DNA of 64,000 nucleotides from Turbatrix aceti (taxonomy: Eukaryota; Nematoda; Chromadorea; Rhabditida; Panagrolaimidae): the NCBI GenBank assembly GCA_963969345.1, contig OZ017770.1:2117246-2181245 (forward strand), read 5' to 3'. Made by a program: the position numbers and the translations under genes. Of this stretch, positions 55,841 through 64,000 are shown piece after piece. Positions within the stretch are counted from its first letter, which is position 1; the number at the start of each line of letters is the position of its first letter. The notes under the pieces were generated by a model, which worked only from the letters and a program-made list of their open reading frames with translations, did not search any database and was not told where the DNA came from.

Positions 55841-56206
55841 CTACGCTTTTCGAATCTCCCATATTGATGTGCTAAACAAATTTCTGCACTTTGTCATGTC
55901 CAGGCTCGGGAAGATCGGGTCCACAGCGTGCTTCCACGCTGCGAATGTGAAATCCATACCGTCAAAAATCTGACCAATGAATGGCGTGAATGGGTTGACA
56001 AGGTCGACAACGTTGTGGTCAGAATTGAGGAAGCCTGCCGAGTTCACCTCATCAGTCGGCGGTCCGGAGAAGTCATGACCAACGTCAAAGATTTCTCTGT
56101 GCCCACAGCCAGAGCTCGGACGTCCGGTTATTGTGTGTAACAAGGTGACCTTGATTTTTCGACAATCTAAACGGATTTGATCAACCTGGGCTTTGAGAAT
56201 GCTCAT
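55841..56206 (-). pseudogene. Fragment related to the F-box-like gene at 57-58 kb
   Basis: A 121-codon minus-strand frame contains ILKAQVDQI, KIKVTLLHTI, and PFIGQIFDGMDFTF, which parallel LKAEYDQV, IIVKFNWTV and PFIGQTF in the gene at 57110-58272 in the same order. There is no start exon or splice structure. It is probably a partial, inverted, diverged paralogue. Confidence 0.4.
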
Positions 56207-56562
56207 AATTCCAAGTAGCGTTTAAGCGTTTTGTTATTTGTTGCAGTATTTTTTACATCATTATCATTTGAACAACAGTTTTTGACATCAAACAAAGTGA
56301 ATTGCAGACCATCACAGAGAAGGGGAAAAACAAACTATAAATGGTAATCAAGAGCGAACGGCAATTCGGTATTTTTACAACCTGTACAATACAATAGAAC
56401 GACAATTTTTGGCAATAAGAAAATTTGTAACGTAAAGGCACAATTTTTCTTATTGCCTCCCCCCGTCCTCGTATGTCCCCTTCTCCCTATACGGGGACGG
56501 AGAAGGGGGGAACCCTAAAGGGTGACGGAAGAGAGGGGAACCCTAAAGGGCAACTAGCATTT

Positions 56563-56593
56563 GCAACTAGCATCCGTAACAAATGCTAGTTGC
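56563..56593. repeat. Perfect 11-bp hairpin and flanking duplications
   Basis: GCAACTAGCAT (56563-56573) and ATGCTAGTTGC (56583-56593) are exact inverted copies. GCAACTAGCAT also occurs immediately upstream, and GGGGAACCCTAAAGGG occurs twice between about 56505 and 56550. This resembles the end of a small transposable element. Confidence 0.55.
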
Positions 56594-57109
56594 GATGTTT
56601 CATCTCCAATTTTTTGACTAACGTGAAAAAATAAAGCAGCCCTCCAAAAAAAAAACGATTGAACGGTTGCGACAATTTCTATCAGTTTCCATAATAGAAG
56701 TAGTGCCACCAAACTTTCATCGGTTTTTTGCTGTAGAAAAGCTTCGTTTCAGGGTGGCGACACGGATCCCCGAAAATTCCCCCGGGGCAATTGAGGATCA
56801 AAATTTAAAAAAAGCGTATTTTTTCTTCCGTGACACTTTTTTGAGACAAATTTACTGGTAAGATTCAATAATAAGAGAAAACATGTGCATTGATAAAAAA
56901 ATTCGAGAGCAATTGTTGTTTGCGTTAACTACTTTTTTTTAATTTTCAAACTAAGGTGCTACCTTAGCATGGAACTAAAAGGTAGGGGATTGCGCCGCCC
57001 TGTTCGTCTTAAATGCTAAAGTTGGATCATGCTCCTGACGCGAAATAATAACCTTCAAAACTAACAAAGTAAAACAAAGTCCCGATTCCTGAATGTGTTG
57101 TCAAGCAAA

Positions 57110-58272
57110 ATGTGTATTTTGTCTTCAACGTACCATCGTGAATTGTTTCTTGAAGTTGCGACGGCAGTCGATGGGACAATTCTGGCAAATCTGGTCTTGT
57201 CTGCTCGTGAAATGTGCCATTCATTTGGCATTTTCATGCAGACCGCAACCGTCAAGTACAGGGACCGATCCGTGTATCTTCGGGTAGGTATTTTTAGTTT
57301 TTGTTTGTCACAAACCTAGTTGAATGTTTAGACACCGGCCAATGAAGAGATAAAGTGCGGTGAATGCGATCATCCATCCTGGATTACGCCGTTCATCCGA
57401 AAGCTATCGCTTTACTCGGACCCTTCTCCTGGGGACGCTGGTTTCTTCCAAGACGTGAAAATTTCGGGCGGTAAGTTGTTTTTGGCGCATATAGTAACTT
57501 CAGAATTGCATTTTTCAGACCTCACGTGCTTGGATCTTTTCAACATCCCTCTTGCTACGACGCTGAGCGCGGTTACGGATCTCATGCTCCTTACTCGGCG
57601 ACTGTCCATTGGTGCCGAGCAACTCGGCGAAATCGAAAATCTGATTTCTCGCTTTGAGACCCTCACATCAGTGTGGCGTTCAAGCAGGCGTGTCTTCCTT
57701 TATACGAACCCTTCAACGTAAGCGCGTCTATTCCAGTATATTTGACTGATTAATTATTTTTTTAGAAAGAGCTCGACATGGGACTGTCGCCTGTCCTGCA
57801 GATTAACGCGGTCAGATTCGAGTCCCCCTTCACGGTGCCTACGGGAGACCTATATCCGTTCCAAGGACTGCTTCAAGGTGTACGCATTATTTATTTTGCC
57901 TGGACCCGCGCCCAACTCAACGTCTGGGACATCATCAACGACTGCTTGACTTTTTGTCCGAACGTCAAGATCGTCAACTTGAATTTCAAGGTTCACTGGA
58001 CATTCCGCCTTCAACAACTAAAAGCGGAATATGACCAAGTTGTCAAAAAGCTATCAAGTGTGCCTTGCCAGATCATTGTCAAATTCAATTGGACTGTAAC
58101 TTTATTCGGCGGCTTTCGCAAAAGTCAGGAAGCTCCGATCGTCAGCTTTTTCCCCTTGCGGGATTTTCAAGATCTCCAAGTCGCTCCGTTTATTGGACAA
58201 ACGTTTATGAATCGTCAAAAACAGATCAACGACAACGTTCGCTTCTCTTTCACACTACGCAAAATATGGTAG
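57110..58272 (+). CDS. F-box-like rapidly evolving protein (model uncertain)
   Basis: Likely exons are 57110-57283, 57332-57470, 57519-57670 and 57766-58272. Exon 1 reads MCILSSTYHRELFLEVATAV, then ILANLVLSARE, which has the spacing of an F-box (hydrophobic, EL, L, LSARE). Later exons carry CGECDHPSW, PFIRKLSLY, DLTCLDLFNIPLA and a 164-codon end with CPNVKIVNLNFKVHWTF and PFIGQTF, reminiscent of the substrate-binding half of nematode F-box/FTH proteins. The third donor is uncertain: the strong site at 57718 breaks the frame, while the weak TCA|GTGTGG at 57671 keeps it. A frameshifted pseudogene is therefore possible. Such families expand rapidly in nematodes. Confidence 0.45.
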
Positions 58273-58483
58273 AGTGACTTGAATGTCTCCGTCAGCGTTG
58301 TCAAAGTTCACCTCACATCGAACTGCAGATCGACGACTCCTGTATGGAATTTTTGTGCAGTTGCTGCCTAGCGCGTGCGCGTTGTAATGCACTCCGGATG
58401 GTTTTTTTTTCTTCTGCTCTTTTATGACTGTTTAGACTCTTCCCTGGATTATATAGTTATTTTCACTCCTAATTTATTCAACT

Positions 58484-59182
58484 ATGAAGTCTGCCGGGTT
58501 GCTTTGCGTTCTGCTGTGCCTCACCTACGTCTATGGATCTCGTCTGAACGTTGAAGTACCTGCCAATCAGTTCCAGTGCTTTTTTCAAACCGTCGATCGC
58601 GAGGAGTACAAAACTCTTGAAGTCAACTATCAGGTGATTTCTGGTGGCAATTTGGATATCAACGTGATGGTTCTGCTCGGTGCCAATGTGATTCAACAGG
58701 TTCAGAAGCAGACCAGTGGCGCAATAAGGTTTGTGATCGATGCGCTGACGTGGCTTTATAAAGCGTTGTCCTTTGTTTGCAGAATTCCCATTACGAGCCT
58801 AGGCGAGTATCAAATTTGCTTCGACAACACATTCAGCTATCAGACGTCCAAGATCGTCTACTTTGGGGTCTTGTTCTTCACTGAGAATGGTGATCTCGTC
58901 GACGACCTTGTTTCGGATCAACCCGTCCCCGAAGATGTTCGTCTGAACCTTGAAAGCATCGGTGTGACGCTCGCTACGTTCGAATCGTCGATCAATCGTA
59001 TTAAAACCAACCTCAATCGCGCCGAGTACTTCCAGAACGTTCTTCGTGCCTTCGAGGCTCGCGATCGGGCTCTGATGGACAACAACAACAGCAAGGTCTG
59101 GTTTTGGTCGTGCATCAACTCGCTTCTCATTCTCGTCGTCGGCACATGTCAGGTTTTTGTTATCCGTACTCTCTTCCAATAA
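58484..59182 (+). CDS. TMED: p24/TMED cargo receptor (gamma type), first copy
   Basis: Two exons (58484-58728, 58783-59182) encode 214 aa. The order is a signal peptide (MKSAGLLCVLLCLTYVYGS), the GOLD domain with its disulphide pair (FQCFFQTV, then YQICFDNTFS), a coiled coil (ESSINRIKTNLNRAEYFQ) and ALRAFEARDRAL, then one TM helix (LLILVVGTCQVFVIRTLFQ) ending in a very short tail. The family cycles between ER and Golgi in COPII/COPI vesicles and sorts GPI-anchored and secreted cargo. The tail LFQ lacks the KKxx-type retrieval signal seen in most members. It is the source of the fragments inside the inverted-repeat arms. A poly(A) signal lies at 59283-59288. Confidence 0.93.
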   Translation: MKSAGLLCVLLCLTYVYGSRLNVEVPANQFQCFFQTVDREEYKTLEVNYQVISGGNLDINVMVLLGANVIQQVQKQTSGAIRFVIDALTWLYKALSFVCRIPITSLGEYQICFDNTFSYQTSKIVYFGVLFFTENGDLVDDLVSDQPVPEDVRLNLESIGVTLATFESSINRIKTNLNRAEYFQNVLRAFEARDRALMDNNNSKVWFWSCINSLLILVVGTCQVFVIRTLFQ

Positions 59183-59389
59183 CTTTCTAGCCATTCCTCG
59201 CCTTTAGTTGATGTATCAGGTGTTTTGTATTCGTTTCGGTGCCCGGGTGTTCTTCTGCTTTCGCTTGTTACTGCAATGAATGAATAAACGGTTTTATGAA
59301 GGTGTCTATTGCGCGCATTGCAGTTCTTATCTGTTTCCATATCTTGTGATTAGTCATTTTTCAATTAACTAGGATTATTCTTCAGGTAA

Positions 59390-60235
59390 ATGCTGGGTTT
59401 AATACTTTTTGTCTGCTGTCTGTTATTGCCGGGCTCAGCTGCTATTCAGGAAGAAGTGGTCCTTGCCATTGTGGTTGATCCGGGAAAGATTGAATGCTTC
59501 TATGAAGATTTGACCAATCCCAAGCACGTCGCATTTGAACTCGACTACCAGGTGACCGAGGGCGGTGATCACGACATTACGTTCTTCGTTCGGAGCCCGA
59601 CCGGAGAAGAGATTATTCGTGAAGAGCGCAAGAGCGATTCTAACCACAGGTCGGTTTACAAATTACAAAATGGATGATCACCTTTGTTTTTTCAGGATCG
59701 ATATCTTGAACCACGGACGTGGTGATTATTCAATCTGTTTTGACAACTCGTTTAGCGTTCAGACACGAAAAACAATATTTTTTGAACTTTTCTTGCTCGA
59801 TATCAATGGCAACTACCTCAATAGCTACGATACTTTTGCTGACACCAACAAGGCAGCTGCCGAGCTTTCCATGCACCTTAGCGACTTTGATGTACGACCT
59901 TTGGTGTTTAACTTCAGTCCTTGATTGCTACCTTCGTTTCAGCGCATTACCTCAAAAGTGAAAAACAACCTCAATCGCATGGAACAGCTCCAGGCTCAGC
60001 TGCGCGCCGTCGAATCCAGAGATCGCTCGATTATGGAAGCAAACTACGAACGTGTCAACTTTTTCAGCATGGTGAACCTTCTTGTGATGCTTACGGTCAG
60101 CGGGCTTCAGGCAAGTTTATTCTTTTCTGGTTTTTATACTTTTTTGGTTGCATTTTTCAGCTGTTCATCCTGAGAAGCCTGTTTGAGGAAAACTCTAAGG
60201 TTGGACGAGTAATCAGGACCGGAAAGCTAGACTAA
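59390..60235 (+). CDS. TMED: p24/TMED cargo receptor (gamma type), second copy
   Basis: Four exons (59390-59649, 59696-59891, 59943-60110, 60161-60235) encode 232 aa. The layout is the same as its neighbour: signal peptide, GOLD domain (ECFYEDL, then YSICFDNSFSVQTRKTIFFE), coiled coil (KVKNNLNRMEQLQAQLRAVE), SRDRSIMEANYERVNFFSMV and a TM helix ending FILRSLFEEN, closer to TMED5/TMED1 than the first copy. Intron 3 (60111-60160) is GC-AG. The gene starts 208 bp after the first copy's stop, and a TTATTCTTCAG acceptor lies 4 nt before its ATG, as expected for a downstream operon gene receiving a spliced leader. A poly(A) signal lies at 60319-60324. Confidence 0.94.
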
Positions 60236-60369
60236 TTAATTTGACTGCCATTGAATCTACTCTTAAACCGTGTTTTTTTTATTATTTGCCTTTTATGAGT
60301 GCACTCCCAGTTCAATAGAATAAATTTCTTGTTTTACATGAAACAATTTAACAACAAATCAAAGCAGAT

Positions 60370-61760
60370 TTATTCGGGATTATTTTTGTTGTGTTCTAAA
60401 CGCACTTTGACGCTCTTTGCGTTGTTGTTTCCACGGAGCTTGGAGAAGTGCATAAAGCTCGGCCTCGGGATATGATGTGCATGTCTTGGAAAGTCGCTGA
60501 TAGACCACCGAACGGCGTGTCGCGGATGCTTGTTTTCATTGAGTGGAATGTCTTCCGTGGCGTTCTTCACAAGTGTATTGTCGTAGAATCGTACTTGCGC
60601 CGAAACTGCTGCAGACAGAATGTTGAGGGGGAGCCAGATGATAGCCGGCAACGTATACGTGAATAAAGTTTCAGCGTCCGCAATTATATGTACATATTTT
60701 TCATCCGGCTAAAAAAACTATACTTGTTACAGGTTTTAATTAATTGGCTTACATCATCTCCAAAGGTAATCCACAGGACTGCTATCCAATGAGGCACGTA
60801 GGCGATGAAGTATAAAACGCCAACCAATAACTGAAGAAAACATGCATTTTTTTACTGGCAAAAAAATAAAAGTGCACTTACTCGATAGTTACGTATTTTT
60901 TCACCATAAACGACTGAATCCGGCGTGGCAGAACTCTTTCGTAGATTTTGAAAAAAGATTACTATCATGAGAGTAAACGGAATGACAAAGTCTATGACAA
61001 AGTTTGTGATATAGAAGGGGTTTTGTAAGGATTGAGGAACCTTTGCCGCGCAACGATACGTTTGAATGTGCAGGTCGACCGTTGAAGAGAAGTTATTCTC
61101 CGTTCTCGTAATTTTTTCTTTGTGAAGAACATGTTGTTTGAGATTAATGTAGAAAAGATTAGGGCACGCAGATATCACACATACTATGGCAACAAACATC
61201 AGGGATTGATAGTAGAAGCGGCGTTGATTGTCGCAGTACGGCTTGATCTGTTTGAGCGCAACTTTCTATAAAACAAATTTAATTTTTTTTGAAAAGTGAA
61301 AACCCACCTGGTCTATAAAGAGCATAAGCGTGATCCATGCTGCGGCAGTCCTACCAATGAATGAGAGCACAAGGTAGCTGGCGCACGTAAAAATTCCAAA
61401 CATCCAGATGTTAACGAGGTTTTCGATAATAACAGACGGCAAAGAAGTGGCGATACAAAAGTATATGACATGAAGGAAGGCTATGTACAACTGGGTGCAG
61501 TTTGGCGAGACGTTGCTTTGAAAAATACGTAAACGGAAGGAGTAGTACTGGAGAGCGAGCTGTGAGAAGTTACCGCAAATGCCTACGGTGAGGCAGACAA
61601 TGAGATACATTGTGATAACGAGACGCGCGAAAGACGGCTCTTGTGTCGGAGGATAAACCAGCACAGTCTGGTCCGTTGCATTGCTTTCACTGATCGAAGC
61701 CACGACCAGATCCATGGCTGCTTTTGTGGGTGATGAGTTGATATTTCTGTCTAGGAACAT
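60370..61760 (-). CDS. Rhodopsin-class G-protein-coupled receptor
   Basis: Four exons (61308-61760, 60882-61265, 60753-60830, 60370-60708) encode 417 aa with seven hydrophobic segments. The N-terminus has two or three NxS/T sites. TM1 contains the GN motif (LTVGICGNFSQLAL). TM3 is followed by MLFIDQKVALKQIKPY where a DRY is expected. TM6 has AYVPHWIAVLW (a P at the usual kink). TM7 reads LPAIIWLPLNILSAAVSAQ with no NPxxY. The C-tail is His/Arg/Asn-rich. This pattern fits nematode FMRFamide-like/orphan peptide receptors rather than aminergic ones. The ligand cannot be inferred. Confidence 0.8.
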
Positions 61761-62594
61761 TAGCCTTAAAAATCAAACGAGTATGAGAAACGTAATTGCG
61801 GCAAAATTTATGATTATTGAGGCAATAATAAACGCATGTCTGTTCTTGCCGCCACTATATGCTGAAGCTTTTTTGATAAAAACCAGGCAGTGAAGAAGCG
61901 GCTATCGTTTCCCTCTCTACGTTGACGCCTAACCCATATCAGAAAGGAAAAAAAACAGAAATGCTTAACGTTGGTAAAATTGCCTTATTTGGAGAGAGAA
62001 AAAGTAAGCAACCTTTCGGGTTAACAACCTTTTATGTTAACTAACGCTGTGATGTTCATAGGGTTTACGGTGGGCAGCTGTTCACAAAATTTTTTGTATT
62101 CAAAATTAGGCAGGTGAAGTGTCGTTGACACGTTTTATAATAATAAGCTTTGTGCCGGATTTCCGCCTGTTTGACACGGCGCTCGCACCGAAGGCAATTT
62201 CCAGCCTAAGTATAACGTTATTTGCACCACAGTAACTAAATTTTAAACTAAAAATCGTCGTGACCGCGGCATGCATTTGAAACACAACACAAATTGTATC
62301 TCCTTTCAAAAAATGTTTTACTCATACTTTTGCTTCTTTTTAGTTAAGCGTTATTACGTTATCAACAATTTTTTTCATGATGGTCTGTGTTTAATTTAGC
62401 GGCACAATTAATGTCAGTATGCTTAACAACACCAGGTGGTCTACCAAAAAAGTCATCTTGTTGGCGAAAGGTTGCTATAGAGACAGAAACTCTCATTCAC
62501 AGCCCTCGCCGCTGCAGAAATGCCAACGACTACACCTTTTAGGGCAATAGACAACCTAATTTTGTTGTTTGTGTTACAAAATACTTAGACATTA
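61761..62594. other. Divergent intergenic region
   Basis: This separates the GPCR (-) from the CDK20-like kinase (+). No coding region is seen. Confidence 0.5.
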
Positions 62595-63615
62595 ATGAAG
62601 GCACAGACCGGCTACAAATATCATGCACGTGTCGGCTATGGTGCTCAGGGAACAATCTTCAAGGCTTCTGATTTACAGGTTGGCGAACAGACAAACTTTC
62701 AAAAAACGTGGGGTAAACAATAAGATTCTATTAATTCAGAACGGCGGCTTCGTCGCTATCAAGCGAATCCACCTGCTTGGCGAAGGCAAGAACTGCATTA
62801 ACATTTTTCGCGAAATATCATGTCTGCGTCAATGCAGACACGACAACGTATGATTTTTTTATCTGCCAAGCAGACAGTGAAATAAATACAAAATATCATG
62901 TGCAGTGTGTTTGTTTTCTTGCAGATCACAGAGCTTCGCGATGTTTTCTACAGCTCATCGACGGTGTGCATGGTCATGGAATACGTTGAGACAACGCTAA
63001 AGCATGTTTTTAACAATCACAGGTTTCCGATTAATAACAGCCTCAGAACACACTACTTTAGACAAATCTTTGCTGCCCTGGAGTACCTACACAAGAAGGG
63101 CATCATGCATCGTGTGAGTAAACGTGCAAGTCTGGGGTAAAGACATAAAAATAAAATGAAATTGCAGGACCTCAAACCAGAAAACATTCTAGTTTCCCAG
63201 GCACACTGCATTAAAATTGCCGATTTTGGGTTAGCTTGTGTCTTTGATTTGGAAGCTGACATGCAGTATTCACACTGCGTTGCCACAAGATGGTACAGGG
63301 CCCCCGAATTGCTACTTGGCTCTGTCACGTACAATCACAAAATAGACATATGGGCATGCGGCTGCATCCTGGCGGAATGCATAAATGGCACTCCACTGTT
63401 TGAGGTAACAAAAAAAAGGATTCTTAACGTACGCAAGGATTAACACGACTTCCTTATGAATCTACAGGGGTCAAACGACATTGACCAGCTTCTGAGAGTC
63501 TTTCACGCCTTAGGAATTCCCACTAGCGATACGTGGCCAGGTTGGAGACAGCTACCAGATGCTAATAAACTCATTTTCGACAGCAACGAACGTATATCTG
63601 ACTGGGCAGAGCTTG
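62595..63615 (+). CDS. CDK20: CDK20/CCRK-like kinase (3' end outside the window)
   Basis: Five exons (62595-62678, 62740-62847, 62925-63113, 63168-63404, 63468-63615) give 255 codons with one base carried over, so the gene continues beyond 64000. Kinase motifs are complete: glycine loop VGYGAQGTIFKA, FVAIKRI, a PSTAIRE-helix equivalent FREISCL, HRDLKPEN, KIADFGLA, VATRWYRAPELLLG, DIWACGCILAE. The segment GSNDIDQLLRVFHALGIP-TSDTWPG parallels the CDK20 GKNDIEQLCYVLRILGTP. CDK20 (dyf-18 in C. elegans) regulates cilium length via the RCK kinases. No acceptor with plausible coding follows in the last 385 bases, so the next intron is long or the exon is outside. Confidence 0.88.
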
Positions 63616-64000
63616 GTAATAATTTATTATTCCTGTTTGACTGCACAATCTATGGCATTACTTAATACGATCATTTAATAGACGCCAATTACACTTTTTT
63701 TTGCCCTCGCCCTCGCGTAGACAAAAATTGGCATTTGAGGGGGTCATTTTTAATTTTTTTTATCTCTAACGAAAAAAAATAACAAAACAAACTTGCTCAC
63801 CGGCATTCACTCACCAAACCTCCGACAGACGAAAATCGCATGGGAATTGACGCAATGCGGCTCTTAGCTTTTAGCCAACAGTAAAATGAGACAAAATCGT
63901 GACTAAAGACTACAGATTTCACCAAAAACCTTAATTTCAATATTTACACTTTTCCATAGTACCTTCAATTCGTCTCGGTTCTTTAGGATGTTTTTTGTCA
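63616..64000. other. Intron of the CDK20-like gene or non-coding
   Basis: The sequence after the donor GTAAT at 63616 contains no continuing kinase C-lobe. It is probably intronic. Confidence 0.4.

Overview
The window comes from a nematode, most likely a chromadorean. The clearest evidence is a SPARC/osteonectin gene whose EC domain closely resembles the C. elegans protein as I remember it. Supporting signs are compact genes, introns mostly of 45-60 nt with T-rich TTTNCAG acceptors, several acceptor-like sites lying 0-12 nt upstream of start codons (as expected for spliced-leader trans-splicing), and AT-rich spacers. I cannot name the genus. Exon models were built by hand from splice consensus, reading-frame continuity and family conservation; they are not supported by transcripts here.

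Left part (1-27 kb): a truncated hypothetical gene (-), DPM3 (-), a secreted Gly/Met-rich protein (-), a Q/G/P-rich protein with octapeptide repeats (+), an atypical kinase probably lacking catalytic function (-), a 14-exon TPR protein with a degenerate CHAT-like end (-), a PPEF/RdgC-type calcium-regulated phosphatase (+), a secreted EB-module cysteine-rich protein (-), a KIAA2013/DUF2152-like membrane protein (-) and PICK1 (+).

Middle part (27-45 kb): SPARC (+), Derlin-2/3 (+), a secreted Ala/Pro-repeat EB protein (-), two related Gly/Pro/Gln low-complexity proteins (-), a GPAT3/4-type acyltransferase (-), the gamma-secretase subunit PEN-2 (-), the complex I subunit NDUFS2 (-), an inositol polyphosphate 5-phosphatase (-) and the complex I assembly factor NDUFAF3 (+). 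Several of these act in the secretory/ER system (DPM3, Derlin, GPAT, PEN-2 and later the TMEDs) or in mitochondrial complex I (NDUFS2, NDUFAF3).

Accessory part (45-58 kb): a solitary retrotransposon gag-like ORF is followed by an 8.4-kb structure in which two 2.4-kb nearly identical inverted arms (47379-49753 and 53426-55802) surround a 3.7-kb core. Each arm holds a three-exon unknown gene, a decayed copy of the 3' end of the TMED gene that lies 3 kb away, and ~120-bp direct repeats at or near both ends. The core holds an unclassified 541-aa gene with a C-terminal cysteine-rich finger, two C-type-lectin-like remnants, and a 417-bp hAT-type MITE with a perfect 8-bp target duplication that interrupts one of the lectin remnants. 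A rapidly evolving F-box-like gene and a probable inverted fragment of it lie just beyond the right arm.

Right part (58-64 kb): two tandem p24/TMED cargo-receptor genes (+), a rhodopsin-class GPCR (-) and a CDK20/CCRK-like kinase (+) that runs off the window.
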